Below are positions 1-8,987 of a stretch of DNA of 64,000 nucleotides, piece after piece (positions within the stretch are counted from its first letter, which is position 1; the number at the start of each line of letters is the position of its first letter). Both the position numbers and the translations under genes were made by a program. This DNA is from Krasilnikovia cinnamomea. GTDB lineage: Bacteria; Actinomycetota; Actinomycetes; Mycobacteriales; Micromonosporaceae. Under the pieces are notes generated by a model, which did not search any database, had not been told where the DNA came from, and saw only the letters and a list, made by a program, of their open reading frames with translations. The DNA is taken from NCBI RefSeq assembly GCF_004217545.1, contig NZ_SHKY01000001.1, positions 5,642,001 to 5,706,000 on the forward strand, in the 5' to 3' direction.

Positions 1-240
1 GTCACCCTGGCGGCGGCGCTGCACCACACCGGCTTCCGGCACGTCATCGCCGCCCTCTGGTCGATCGACAAGGAGACCTCCGCGGAGGTCTTCGGCACGC
101 TGTACGAGAGGATCGCGGCGCACGGGCGGATGGAACCCGACCGAGCGCCCGCCGTCCTGCATGAGGTGGTGCGCCGGATCCGGGACCGCCGGCCCGACTG
201 GCCACACCGGTGGACACCATTCACCCACATCGGACCCTGA
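1..240 (+). CDS. CHAT-domain protein, C-terminal fragment (5' end outside window)
   Basis: Only the last 79 residues are present; the frame is open from base 1 to a TGA at 238-240. The segment HVIAALWSIDKETSAEVF followed by a helix rich in Arg and ending PHRWTPFTHIGP is the characteristic end of a CHAT (caspase HetF-associated with TPRs) peptidase domain. The catalytic His and Cys would lie upstream, outside the window. CHAT proteins of actinomycetes are often long TPR proteins, and some act as proteases in conflict systems. Two small genes follow closely on the same strand (18 bp gap, then a 4-bp overlap), so the three probably form one operon. The family call is firm from the tail alone; the specific role is unknown. 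Confidence 0.75.
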   Translation, partial: VTLAAALHHTGFRHVIAALWSIDKETSAEVFGTLYERIAAHGRMEPDRAPAVLHEVVRRIRDRRPDWPHRWTPFTHIGP

Positions 241-258
241 CCCCGACCCAGAAGGCTC

Positions 259-579
259 GTGAGCGAGATGACCCAGACACCCCCCGCGCCGCTGCCCTTC
301 GCGAAAGTCCCCGCGGACACCTACGCCGCGGCGTTCTCGGCAACCTGCGAGCCCACCGAGACCCGCCGGGGCGTGCTGCTCACCGGGACCTGCCCGCGCT
401 GCGGCGACCGCATGGACTACCTGGTGCCTACCGGCGTCTTCCTGGTCTTTCCGGGCGGCTCCGGGCCGCGGCCGACGCCGGTGATGTGCACCTGCCGCGC
501 CGAGCACCCGGGCCGGCCGGACGACGACGAGGGCTGCGGCGCCTACTGGACGGTCGAGCTGACCGGGCTGGCGTCGTGA
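259..579 (+). CDS. small cysteine-rich (zinc-ribbon-like) protein
   Basis: 106 residues with a GTG start; an ATG lies three codons further in. A CPRCGD knuckle at about residues 45-50 and a later CTC plus GCG pair give a likely four-cysteine zinc site. There is no signal peptide and no membrane segment, so it is probably cytoplasmic. It sits between the CHAT gene and a membrane protein gene, and its stop overlaps the next start (GTGA), which implies translational coupling. No named family is recognised. It may be an accessory subunit of the CHAT protein; that is inference from position only. Confidence 0.6.
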   Translation: MSEMTQTPPAPLPFAKVPADTYAAAFSATCEPTETRRGVLLTGTCPRCGDRMDYLVPTGVFLVFPGGSGPRPTPVMCTCRAEHPGRPDDDEGCGAYWTVELTGLAS

Positions 580-1226
580 CCGTCCGGGTCTCCGCGGGCC
601 CGCCGGCCGCGCCCGGCGACCGGGAGGCCGCCAAGGCCGCCCGCGACCTGCTCGCCGACGAACTGCCCCGGATCCGGACCGGCGCGCTTGCCTGGCGCAA
701 CGGTCTCGGCGCGCTGCTGGCCGGGCTGATCGGCTTCGGTCTGGTGCGGGGCCGCTCCGACGTGACCCAGCTGAGCGCGCCGTTTGCCGCCGGGGTGGGT
801 GCCCTGCTGCTGGCTGCCCTGGTCACCGGCGGCGCGGCGGCTCTGCTGGTGATGCGGGCCGCGCACGGCCGCCCCTACGCGGCCGCCCTGCCCACATCGG
901 AGCGGACGGCCGCCGCCAACCCGGCGGAGCTCACCCGCTGGGCCGAGGCGAGCGCGTCTGAGCGTGCGCTGCGCCACGGTGTTGTGCTGTCCTTCGCCTG
1001 CATGGCGCTGCTCGCCGCCGCGGTGGGGGTGACCTGGTACGGCCCGGCGAAGGACAAACCGCGCATCGAGGTCCGCCTCCCGGGCGGCGCCCGCTCGTGC
1101 GGCGAGGTCGTCGCGGTGTCGGCGGGCCGACTCGTGCTCAAGACCCCGCTCGGCCCCCAGACCATCGACCTCGCCCAGATCGACGGCTTGGCCGCGGCGC
1201 CCACCTGCACCCCATCGCCCGGCTGA
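576..1226 (+). CDS. three-helix membrane protein downstream of CHAT gene
   Basis: 216 residues starting at the GTG that overlaps the previous stop. An N-terminal cytoplasmic helix (about residues 10-35) is followed by two hydrophobic helices (about 45-62 and 68-92), a 40-residue loop, a third helix (about 140-162) and a short C-terminal domain with a VxAGRLVLKTPLG beta-like stretch and single Cys residues. Homology is not recognised. Coupled translation with the zinc-ribbon gene and proximity to the CHAT gene suggest a membrane-associated three-gene module. The open frame extends further upstream, but that part overlaps other genes and is not coding-like. Confidence 0.6.
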   Translation: MTVRVSAGPPAAPGDREAAKAARDLLADELPRIRTGALAWRNGLGALLAGLIGFGLVRGRSDVTQLSAPFAAGVGALLLAALVTGGAAALLVMRAAHGRPYAAALPTSERTAAANPAELTRWAEASASERALRHGVVLSFACMALLAAAVGVTWYGPAKDKPRIEVRLPGGARSCGEVVAVSAGRLVLKTPLGPQTIDLAQIDGLAAAPTCTPSPG

Positions 1227-1264
1227 CGGCCCGGACTAGGTCCATCACCCGGTGGGCCGGGCCG
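1227..1264 (+). terminator. GC-rich inverted repeat after the CHAT operon
   Basis: CGGCCCGG at 1227-1234 pairs perfectly with CCGGGCCG at 1257-1264, starting immediately after the stop of the membrane protein gene. There is no U tract, as is common in actinomycetes. It is probably the operon terminator. The remaining sequence to the intron end (about 1265-1384) shows no gene. Confidence 0.45.
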
Positions 1265-1442
1265 CCACCCGCACCACCGATCCCACCCGGCGCGCCGTCC
1301 ACTCCCGGTCCCTCGAGTTCCAACCCGGCGTCGGCAGCCCACACGCCCCAGCAACGCGGCCAAACCCCGCGCCTTGACCGCTGAGTCGGCCTGAGGCGCG
1401 GTGCCGGGATCACTCCCGGCCCGTTTCCCCAGGCCGCTCGCC

Positions 1443-1476
1443 GAACCCGCCGTGCGGATCTCTCCGCAACGGGCTC
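1443..1476 (-). ncRNA. group II intron domain V hairpin
   Basis: On the minus strand the 34 bases begin GAGCCCGTTGCGGAGA and end GGCGGGTTC. This folds into the classic domain V shape: a lower stem containing the AGC catalytic triad, a two-base bulge region, and a GCGG/CCGC upper stem closed by a GAGA-type tetraloop. It lies 16 bases past the stop codon of the maturase gene, the expected position. Confidence 0.8.
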
Positions 1477-1492
1477 TCCACGGTGTCTGTCG

Positions 1493-2962
1493 CTATGCGT
1501 GGTTGGGCAGGGTCCAGGGTGTGGGGATCGTGTTGCCGCGGTAGCGGTATCGCGTGATGGGAACTGCCGCGATGTTGAACAACTCGATCCCGTCCGCTGA
1601 CGGTCGCCGCCACTGCCCAGCGGGCGTGGTGAGCCGTCGGCGGACGTCTTTCCATCTCCAGTGGTGGCGTTCCATCAGCATCCGGATCACTCGCCGCCAG
1701 ACGAAGTTTTCCAGCACCTTGAAGGTGTGCTTGGCCACCGCGTGCTTGAAGTAGTTGGCCCACCCGCGCATGATCTGGTTCAGCCTGATCAGCACGGTCC
1801 CGAGGTCCTGCTGCGACGTCCTGCCTGTCAGAGCACGGATCTTCGTCTTCACCGAACGGATCGCCCGCGCGGCGATGAACGTGTAGACGTACCACTGCGT
1901 CGTTCCTCGCTTGCGGCGCCACTGGATGCGGAACCCCAGAAAGTCGAACGACTCGCTCATGTGCACCACCTGGGTCTTGGCCGGTGACAGCCTCAACCCC
2001 AGACCTGCGAGCACCTGAGCGATCTCTTCGCGCAGGTCTTCGACGTCGTTGCGGCTGCCGTGCACCAGGACGACGAAATCGTCGGCATAACGCACGGTTC
2101 GCCAGGTCGGTTGACCCTTACGTCGTCGCCTGACGCGTTGACTGGTCGTGGCCATCGCCCCGCCGTTCTCCCACGGGCCATGCAGGTGCTCGTCGAGAAC
2201 CTGCATCGCAACATTGAAGATCAACGGGGAGAGGATCCCGCCTTGCGGCGTGCCGGTGTGCGTGTCGCTGTTCTCGCCCAGTTCGCTGAGGACCCCGGCT
2301 TTCAGGAACGCCTTCACCAGCGCCAGCACCCGCTTGTCCTTGACCCGCAACCGCACCCGGTCGAGCAGCGCGGAGTGTGAGACCGAGTCGAAGGCCGCTT
2401 CGATGTCCGCGTCCAGCACCCACTGATAGCCGTTGGTGCCGAGCATGTGGATCTCCGCAATCGCGTCATGTGCTCGCCGCATAGGCCGGAACCCGTATGA
2501 GACCGGTAAGAAATCGGCCTCGAAAATGGGCTCCAGCACCAGCTTCAGCGCAGCCTGGACGACCCTGTCAGCCACGGTGGGGATACCGAGCTTCCTCAGC
2601 TTCCCCGACCCGCCCGGCTTGGGGATCATGCGCTCCCTCACCGGCAACGGCCGAAACGAGCCTTCCTTGAGGGAAGTCCGCAGAGTGTCCAGGAACCCGG
2701 GAACACCGATCTCCTCCTCGATGTCGGCAACGCGAAGGCCGTCGACGCCGGGAGTCCGTGCTCCGGTGTTGCCCGCGACCCGGTCGAACGCCACGATCAG
2801 CGTCGCCGGGTCGTATACGAAGTTGAACAGGTCGTCGAACCTGCGGCCCGGATCGGCCGCCGCCCAACGGTGAAGCTTGGCCTGCATCTCCGATACCCGC
2901 GACCACGGCCCCTTCGGGGCCGGATCGCGAGCGCCGCCGTTCGGCGGCGCGTCTTTCGGCAT
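1493..2962 (-). CDS. ltrA: group II intron reverse transcriptase/maturase
   Basis: 489 residues. The reverse transcriptase domain spans about residues 60-330: the LGIPTVADRVVQ block, the YGFRP block, DADIEAAFDSV with the first catalytic Asp, GTPQGGILSP, and the RYADDFVVL catalytic box. The maturase X/thumb domain follows, with FLGFRIQWRRKRG and RGWANYFKH. The C-terminus ends without an HNH endonuclease domain, so mobility would rely on reverse splicing into DNA at a fork or a hairpin. The frame looks intact. It would bind its own intron RNA, aid splicing and copy it into new sites. The intron ribozyme flanks it on both sides. Confidence 0.93.
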   Translation of the reverse strand: MPKDAPPNGGARDPAPKGPWSRVSEMQAKLHRWAAADPGRRFDDLFNFVYDPATLIVAFDRVAGNTGARTPGVDGLRVADIEEEIGVPGFLDTLRTSLKEGSFRPLPVRERMIPKPGGSGKLRKLGIPTVADRVVQAALKLVLEPIFEADFLPVSYGFRPMRRAHDAIAEIHMLGTNGYQWVLDADIEAAFDSVSHSALLDRVRLRVKDKRVLALVKAFLKAGVLSELGENSDTHTGTPQGGILSPLIFNVAMQVLDEHLHGPWENGGAMATTSQRVRRRRKGQPTWRTVRYADDFVVLVHGSRNDVEDLREEIAQVLAGLGLRLSPAKTQVVHMSESFDFLGFRIQWRRKRGTTQWYVYTFIAARAIRSVKTKIRALTGRTSQQDLGTVLIRLNQIMRGWANYFKHAVAKHTFKVLENFVWRRVIRMLMERHHWRWKDVRRRLTTPAGQWRRPSADGIELFNIAAVPITRYRYRGNTIPTPWTLPNHA

Positions 2963-3887
2963 TACAGCTCCTCATCTCCTCGACAACCGCTGCCGCCCTT
3001 CGCCATGTGACCGGCTCTCCCGGCCTCGGACTACTACGGCGGCTCCGCCCCGTCTCGAACCGATCGGCGGTCGGTGCGCCCAGCCCACCCGACCGCGCCG
3101 GCAGCGCGGCCGCGGGCAAGATCCAGACGGTTCCCGTGTTCACTGTGATTCGCTCGACGAAGGAGGAGCCCGACTGTGTCCCTGCGGCATCGCCATGAGT
3201 ACGCCGCAGAATTCCCCATGGCCTCCACGAGCAGCAGGGTCAGACCACCCGCGAAGTTCCCCGCCCGTATCGACGGGTGCGCACCGCATCCGGCCCAGAT
3301 CTACCAGGTTCGAGCCGGTGAAGGATTGAGGGACGTAACAACGCCGGTTCCTCGCGTACTCCTCTCCGTCACGCTCGCCGGGCCCGCACCATCTGGCAGT
3401 ACTGGCACACCCCGGCTGCTATCAGGGCTGCTCCCACCCTCCCCGGCACCACCCGGATCAGGCTGCCCCCAGCTCCACGGAACCTGCTGCGACAGGCCCG
3501 AGGCGAAGGTCTCCCACCTCCACTCGAATCAACAGCGCCTCACGGCGCAAAGCCCCGCTCCTTCATGGATGACACTTCGGACCGACCGATATCGCATGTG
3601 AATGCGGATAGTGTCGTTGAGCATTTACGCCGACCTCGAAACCGCCATGAAGGCCGGTAGGACCGACTCAATCGCACTGACCAACGACTCGTCCTCGGGC
3701 TCGGTGCCCGGGCCGAAGCGCCGGTCAGGGTCGCGCTGCCCGGCCCCAGGACCCGTGCGGTGCAGCTGCGCCGAGGTGCAGGCGCCCCGGCCGCAGCCCG
3801 ACCAGGCGGCATGCGTTGAGGCCGGTTCCGGGCCACGGATGGGCAAGGCCGGATCGCGGCGTTGAATCCGACTGATTGCGCCACCCG

Positions 3888-5622
3888 TCAGCCGTGTGCG
3901 ATGGGTTCGATCGTGCCGACCAGCGGGATGCCGTAGGCATCGGGTGTGTGTCGATCCTCGGACACCAATCAAAGACACGAGAGTTCGCCGGGGTAACCAC
4001 CTCGGCGATCATTGTTTCCGGGCCTGGTTGGTAGGTCAGCCGCAGGCCGATCCGGCTGTACAGCTCCGCCTTGTCGCGTGGGTCGGCGTCGCGGAGCAGC
4101 CGGAACAGGTCGTTGAACGCGTCGGCGATGGTGTCGAGCTGGTCGCCGGTCATTCGCTGCGGTGGTGCCTCGGTGAGGCCCAGCCGGGCTTGGGCGCCTC
4201 TCTTGAGGGCGGTGGCCTCGCTGATCCAACCGGCGATGAGCGCCGGGTCGCCACCGGCGTCGAGCGTCGCCCGGTAGCGATTGATCTTGGCGTCGGCGTC
4301 AGCGATGGTCTGGCGCAGCTCTTCGATTTCGCCGGAGGTGTCGTGGGCGGCGAGCGCGGCCTGGTACTGGGCGTCGGCGACACGGCGCAGGTTGCCGGCT
4401 AGCGTCGATCCGGTGAGTTCGTCGCGGAGGAACCGGTCGATCGGTTCGGTGATGGCGTCCTCGCGCACGTAGAGCGCGGGCGGGTGGCTGATCCGGTGCT
4501 GGCGGACGAAGTCGCGGCTCGCGGTGCAGCGGTAGTAGAGCCGGCCGTGGTTCGGGTTGCCGACCATCTTGCGGTCGCACACTCCGCAGGTGATGAGTCC
4601 ACGGAACAGGTACGGATGACCGGTGTGCCGGGGCGCCCGGCCGGCGTCACCGTTCGTCCCGCGCGCCTTAATCGTTTGCTGCGCCTGTTCGTAGAGGTCG
4701 GTGCTGATCAGCGGGGTGTGTGACTCGGTGCGGGACCAGACCCATTGGCTGGGGTCGTTCCAGCGGTGCCGGTTCTCGTGGCCGAGCGCGACGTCATCGA
4801 CGTTGATCAGTACCTCGTCGGTGCGTGCTCGGTTCCAGACTTGGCGGCCGGTGTAGCGCGGGTTCTGCAGGATCGCGCGGATGGCGGTGGTCTCCCACAC
4901 CTGCGTGCGGCGGTGCGGGTTGCGCGCCCGGTCGTAGGCCGACGGGCACGGAATGCCGTCTTGGGTAAGGCCGCGCGCGATCGAGGTCATGCCCCGTCCA
5001 GCGACGTACTCGGTGAAGATCCGTTCGACGATCGGGGCGGTGACCGGGTCGGGTTCGAGCCGGTGCAGGCGCTTGCCGTCGGCGGCCTTGCTCGGGTTCG
5101 GGTGTGGGCCGGCGTCGGCGAGGCGGTAGCCGTAGGGCGGTCGGCCGCCGAGGTAGCGGCCTTCCAGTTCGGTTTGGGACTTCATCGCGGACCGGACGCG
5201 GATCTTGATGCGGTTGCGTTCGCCTTTGCTCATGCCGCCGTAGAGGGCCATGACGAGGTCGTGGGCGTCGGAGCCGGGGTCGACGGCGCCGCCAACCTCG
5301 GGCACCCAGAGGCCGATGCCGTAGTCACGAACACGGGGAAGGTCATGCCGAACTGGCTGCCGTAGAAGGCACGTTGAGGCTCGCCGATGACTACCGCGTC
5401 GAAGTCGCGACTGGGGCTTTTGATCGTGTCGAGCAGGCGGAGCGCCTCGGGTCGCCGTTTCCATGGCAGCGAGCGGGAGAGTCCGATGTCGAAGAACTCG
5501 GCGACGATCTCCCCGCCGGCCGGCTCGATCAAGCTGCGGGCGCGGGAGAGCTGCCAGGCTTTCGACGCCTGCGGGTCCTGCTGGTCCTCGGTCGACACAC
5601 GTCCGTAGAAGGCGAACCTCAT
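3888..5622 (-). pseudogene. large serine recombinase, frameshifted
   Basis: The resolvase domain starts with MRFAFYGRVST, containing the nucleophilic Ser, at 5622. After TFPVFV the reading shifts near 5325: one base is missing, and the match resumes in another frame as DYGIGLWVPEVGGAVDP. It then runs through the recombinase domain (GGRPPYGYRL, ILQNPRYTGRQVWN), a zinc ribbon (CGVCDRKM ... YYRCTA) and a coiled coil. The C-terminus probably shifts again near 3960, because YGIPLVGTIEPIAHG and a stop at 3888 appear in a third frame. Its role would be integration or excision of an element. It is either decayed or carries assembly indels. A tiny gene is coupled to its start. Confidence 0.8.
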
Positions 5623-5786
5623 GGTTGTCGAGTCTTCCGGGCGCGATCGATGATGCGCCACAGCACATCGGCGGCGGCCTGGGAGAGCGGGACTTCTAGG
5701 GACGTCTTGAGCTGCCCATCTTCGGTTTCCAGCGTCGTGCATGTTCGTATGCTGCGATTTCTCCCCTCGTCGGTCGGGTGATCCAT
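5619..5786 (-). CDS. small protein translationally coupled to the serine recombinase
   Basis: 55 residues from the ATG at 5786, ending in a TGA that overlaps the recombinase ATG (ATGA). It is rich in charged residues, with a C-terminal stretch SQAAADVLWRIIDRARKTRQP that looks like an amphipathic helix. No known domain is recognised. The four-base overlap suggests stoichiometric translation with the recombinase, so an accessory or directionality role is possible but unproven. Confidence 0.5.
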   Translation of the reverse strand: MDHPTDEGRNRSIRTCTTLETEDGQLKTSLEVPLSQAAADVLWRIIDRARKTRQP

Positions 5787-5910
5787 GACGATCGTGGGCC
5801 TCCTTTCTGATCGGTGGATGGTGTCCGCGCGGTCGTCCGTCCGTCGTCCGTCCGCGCACTGATCTGCGCAGACGCGCGCGAGCGGACGGACGTCCGCGCG
5901 GACGATCGGG

Positions 5911-6033
5911 TCAGGCGCGCCAGCGCCCGCGGGCGACCTGGCGAGCGCGCCCAGTGGCGGCGAGCGCTTGGAGCCGGTCGTAGATCCAGGTGCGGCGCAT
6001 GCCCGTCGCCTCGATGAGATCCGGGATCGTTGC
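5911..6033 (-). pseudogene. winged-helix C-terminal fragment (FtsK/Tra-type or replication protein)
   Basis: A minus-strand stretch encodes TIPDLIEATGMRRTWIYDRL and continues for another 19 residues to a TGA at 5911. This resembles the terminal winged-helix module found at the end of actinomycete integrative-element translocases or replication proteins. It begins abruptly where a tyrosine recombinase remnant begins on the other strand, so its N-terminal part has been lost. It is non-functional as it stands. Confidence 0.45.
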
Positions 6034-6297
6034 TCAACCGCCGCGGCGGCCGCCTGTCCGCCCGCGGTGCCCACGACATCCTCAAAGACATCGCCCAGGC
6101 CGCGAACCTGCCCGACGACTTCACCAGCCACGTCCTACACCACACCTTCGGCACCGACCTCGTCCGCAAAGGGCACCGACTTGGTCCTCGTCGCCGAACT
6201 CATGGGCCACGCCCGCATCGAAACCACCCGGTCGTACGCCCTGCCCACCGCCGAAGACCGCCGCAAAGTCATCAACACCCTACTGACCGACCGCTGA
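6030..6297 (+). pseudogene. tyrosine recombinase C-terminal fragment, frameshifted
   Basis: The coding match starts LSARGAHDILKDIAQAANLP and runs to HTFGTDLVRKG. It then continues one frame over from about 6172 as TDLVLVAELMGHARIETTRS followed by Y, the expected catalytic tyrosine, and ends at 6297. The N-terminal half is missing. The residue that should be the box-II arginine in HxLRHTF is His (HVLHHTF). Truncation, frameshift and loss of a catalytic residue all point to a dead integrase or transposase. Confidence 0.65.
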
Positions 6298-6469
6298 CCA
6301 GGGAATCCGAAGATCTAAGGCGGGTTTCCGGCGTATCTCGCTCACCCCCCAACCTCGGTCCTACTCGCATGACAAGTCCTCCCCGCCCCATCAAGCCGAT
6401 CGATCGACATCGAACGGCGTGACGGGTATCAGCCTGGCAGTCCCGGTCAACCGCGACGCGCGGCGGCCG

Positions 6470-7141
6470 TCAGACCGAGTCCCGGGAGACCCCGCGCAGC
6501 CGGGGCATCCGGTGCAGGATGCCGACGAGCGTGCCGAACACCAACGCCATCGCGATTCCGATCAGCAGGATCGATTTCGAGGTACCGACCATGCCGGCAT
6601 AGAAGCAGGTGGCCATGCCGGCGATGGCCAGGCTGCCGAGAATGTAGTAGACGATCTGCCACACCGTCGGGCTGTTGCTTGCCGCAACCCCGGCACCCCC
6701 GGCCGTGACGGACGCGGCGAGCAGCGCCGACAGCACCGCGGGTCCGAGTGCGCGCACGAGGCCGGTGCGGAAGACGTCGCCGCGCCGGTCGCCGTCGACG
6801 ACCTGGCGGATGACGACCAGGCCGCCACATGCCGCCAGATAGTCGAGGCCGCCGGCGTCCCGCAGGCCGTCCACCCTGGAGATTAGCTCGGCGGCGAAGC
6901 CGGGATGTTCCCCGGCGCCGTACTCGATGTCCTCGGCGAGAGTCCGGCGGGCCTTGATGCTGTGCGGGCTACTCGCCACGTACTCGGCACCGAGATGGTC
7001 ATCGTCGTCGAGCCGGCGCCGCACCACCTCGTACAGGCTCTGGATGCCGTCACCCAACCCCGGCCCAGTGTCCGGCCTGTCGATGAACTGGGTCGTGATG
7101 TACGCCGTCGCCGCCGCCGCGTATCCGGCCAGGTCCTGCAC
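6470..7141 (-). CDS. hypothetical membrane protein with N-terminal helical domain
   Basis: 223 residues. Residues 1-120 are soluble and helical, with a short block (LYEVVRRRLDDDD) reminiscent of the N-terminal helical domains that precede membrane or signalling modules in actinomycetes. Three hydrophobic helices follow at about 129-150, 160-181 and 188-208. The C-terminus is short and basic. No family is named with confidence. It stands alone on the minus strand between recombinase debris and a broken coiled-coil gene. Confidence 0.5.
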   Translation of the reverse strand: MQDLAGYAAAATAYITTQFIDRPDTGPGLGDGIQSLYEVVRRRLDDDDHLGAEYVASSPHSIKARRTLAEDIEYGAGEHPGFAAELISRVDGLRDAGGLDYLAACGGLVVIRQVVDGDRRGDVFRTGLVRALGPAVLSALLAASVTAGGAGVAASNSPTVWQIVYYILGSLAIAGMATCFYAGMVGTSKSILLIGIAMALVFGTLVGILHRMPRLRGVSRDSV

Positions 7142-7259
7142 GTTGCCCTCCCACTCAGATGGCGGGGTGCCGGAGCGGCCCCGATGGACATGATGGCGGC
7201 ATTGCGCAAATGAAGCTTGAAACTCCCGACCGGTGCGTTGTCCTCCCGCAGCAACTTTG

Positions 7260-7529
7260 GGGCTGGTGACACCGGCCCAAGCGCGGGGCCATCACCGAGC
7301 TCGACAGCCTCGTCCAACTGCTCACCCGCGAGCGGGACACCGCCCAGCGCGAGCACAAGCAGGCCGCCGCCGAGCAGACCGACCTGAACCGCCGGCTCGC
7401 CGAGGCCACCGCCGCCGCGACGGCCGCCACCGACCGCGCCGAACGCGCCGAGACCCGCCACGACCACTGGTAGCCACCCTGACCGAGCTGGCGCACCGCA
7501 GCGCCCCCAGCGAGGGCGACCCCGCATGA
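7260..7529 (+). pseudogene. coiled-coil protein remnant, 5' truncated and frameshifted
   Basis: A coiled-coil stretch starting KRGAITELDSLVQLLTRERD is readable from about 7276, but it meets a stop (TAG) near 7471. The natural end (TLTELAHRSAPSEGDPA) is in a neighbouring frame, reaching a TGA at 7529. No start codon or N-terminus remains. The reading resembles small coiled-coil genes of actinomycete integrative elements. Its stop overlaps the start of the next small membrane gene. Confidence 0.4.
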
Positions 7530-7726
7530 CGTCCACCACGCCGCCCACCTCGACCCGGCCGCTGTGGACCGCCCTGGTCGTGCTCGCCGCCACCCTGATC
7601 GCCGAAACCGCCGGCTTGATCGCCCACGCCGGCGGCGCGGACATCTTCACCGCAATCCTCACGGCCGGCGCGGTCGGCATGCTGCTGGCCCTGGCCCACT
7701 TCGCCGGCGTGACCGGCGACCGTTGA
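7526..7726 (+). CDS. small two-helix membrane protein
   Basis: 66 residues, starting at an ATG that overlaps the preceding stop (ATGA). There are two hydrophobic helices (about residues 12-32 and 38-60) with a short Gly-Gly-Ala loop. The size and shape fit a holin-like or element-encoded membrane peptide, but no family is recognised. It is coupled to a truncated upstream gene, so it may be a leftover of the same lost element. Confidence 0.45.
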   Translation: MTSTTPPTSTRPLWTALVVLAATLIAETAGLIAHAGGADIFTAILTAGAVGMLLALAHFAGVTGDR

Positions 7727-7865
7727 CGCCAGCCGGGGCATCGCCCCGTTGGCCCGACGGGGGGATACTCGCGGTCGAGGTGCGGATCGCCGACGTTGGA
7801 GGCCCGGGACTCCCGAAGGTGCGGCGAGCCGCAATGTAGTGGATCTTGGTAGTACGGGTTGGGAG

Positions 7866-8984
7866 TCAGCGGCTGACCAGGGGTCGCACTGGCAGGTCTT
7901 CCTCGCCGGGAGTGAACTCGAGACGGACGGAGTCGTCCGCCCGGATGACGATGAGCCGGTCGTCGGAGTCGATGCCGTCGTCGCGGGACCAGTTCGCGGT
8001 AAAGGCAAGCACCTCGTCCTTGGTGCGCAGGAACAACCGCAGCCCCTCGCAGCGGTACTTGAAGGCGGCATCCTTGGCCGGCAGCGGGGTGCAGGTCACG
8101 CTCGCGGGAAACTGCGGGTTCTCCTTGGTGTAGACCACGACGCCCCGACGGCCGTCGAGGCGGGCTACGGTGAGTTCCGCCTCCCGGATCCCCACCGTCG
8201 CGGCGTACCTGTCGGTGGCGGCGAACAGACCCGCCGCGACCAGCAGTGCTGTCAGGACGATGAACAGGGCGCGGGCCCAGGGCGGCGTCGTGACGTCCGC
8301 GCGTCGCAGGTCGTGGCGCAGGTACGCGGCGTATAGCAGAACCGTTACCGCCGCCGCCAGGACGGTTTCCTTGGCGATGTACGGCTTGCCCAGCAGGAAC
8401 GGGCCTGCCTGCCCGGCGAGTCCGTCCAGTACGACGATCCCCGCGGCAGCGGTGCAGAGCACCCTCGCCGTTCGGCCCGACCGGGCAGGCCTGCCTATCG
8501 TGGGCGTGCCACCCCAGGAGATCGCCGCGCCGCCGGCGACGACCACCAGCCCACCCACGGCGCCTGCACAAAGCTGGATGGTCGGCGACAGACCGCCAAG
8601 CATCCGGTTCACCGGCGCGTCCGCCCAGACAAGCACCAGCACAACGCCGATGACGGCGAAGGCCGTGCCACCGAGACGATACATCGCCGGACCGGCGTGG
8701 CGGGTGAGCACCTGATGCAGCGTCAGGGCGGCCAGACCCGCGGCTACGGTGGAGAAGACGATGACGAACACGGAGCTCGCGCTGCGCAGCACGTACTCCT
8801 GCAGGCTGAACCCGAGCACGCTGTTGTCTACCCCGAAGTACGTTGCATAGGTCTGCGTGCGCTTCCACCCGAAGTACAAGCCCAGCGCTGCAAGGCCGGC
8901 CGCCGGGGCGGTGACCACCCCGACGGCCTCGGCGAGCTGCTGCATGCTCGTCGCCCCAGCGGCCGGCTGAGCAGATTCAGGCAT
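7866..8984 (-). CDS. polytopic membrane protein of the sigma-lectin operon
   Basis: 372 residues. The N-terminus is short and Ala-rich. It is followed by about seven membrane helices (roughly residues 20-40, 68-90, 105-125, 135-157, 175-193, 212-232 and 245-265) and a C-terminal soluble domain of about 105 residues with two cysteines (VTCTPLP and YRCEGL), probably exported and disulfide-bonded. The family is not recognised. It is last in a minus-strand run: sigma-factor fusion, lectin, lipoprotein, this gene. The start is four bases after the lipoprotein stop, so co-transcription is likely. Confidence 0.6.
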   Translation of the reverse strand: MPESAQPAAGATSMQQLAEAVGVVTAPAAGLAALGLYFGWKRTQTYATYFGVDNSVLGFSLQEYVLRSASSVFVIVFSTVAAGLAALTLHQVLTRHAGPAMYRLGGTAFAVIGVVLVLVWADAPVNRMLGGLSPTIQLCAGAVGGLVVVAGGAAISWGGTPTIGRPARSGRTARVLCTAAAGIVVLDGLAGQAGPFLLGKPYIAKETVLAAAVTVLLYAAYLRHDLRRADVTTPPWARALFIVLTALLVAAGLFAATDRYAATVGIREAELTVARLDGRRGVVVYTKENPQFPASVTCTPLPAKDAAFKYRCEGLRLFLRTKDEVLAFTANWSRDDGIDSDDRLIVIRADDSVRLEFTPGEEDLPVRPLVSR

Positions 8985-8987
8985 CCC

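Larger units (their letters stand above)
1385..3551 (-). mobile_element. group II intron with ORF
   Basis: A minus-strand ribozyme retroelement. The reverse transcriptase lies inside it, about 590 bases after the proposed 5' end and just before a recognisable domain V (1443-1476). Below domain V a long stem (arms around 1387-1396 and 1428-1436) fits domain VI and puts the 3' end near 1385. The 5' end is placed near 3551, where the minus strand reads TTGCGCC; this is close to, but not, the usual GUGYG start, so this boundary is uncertain by tens of bases. The element sits between the CHAT operon and the end of a decayed serine recombinase, in DNA that looks like a mobile-element graveyard. Confidence 0.7.

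Noticed and set aside
5814..6017. GC-rich repeats of gcggacg type as a possible origin or CRISPR-like array
   Set aside because: The copies are short and irregular, with no constant spacer. They are better seen as low-complexity sequence upstream of the recombinase operon.
6883..8868. 661-residue open frame on the minus strand
   Set aside because: It is an Arg/Pro/Gly-rich shadow across parts of three real or decayed genes, without domains. The membrane protein genes in other frames explain the sequence.
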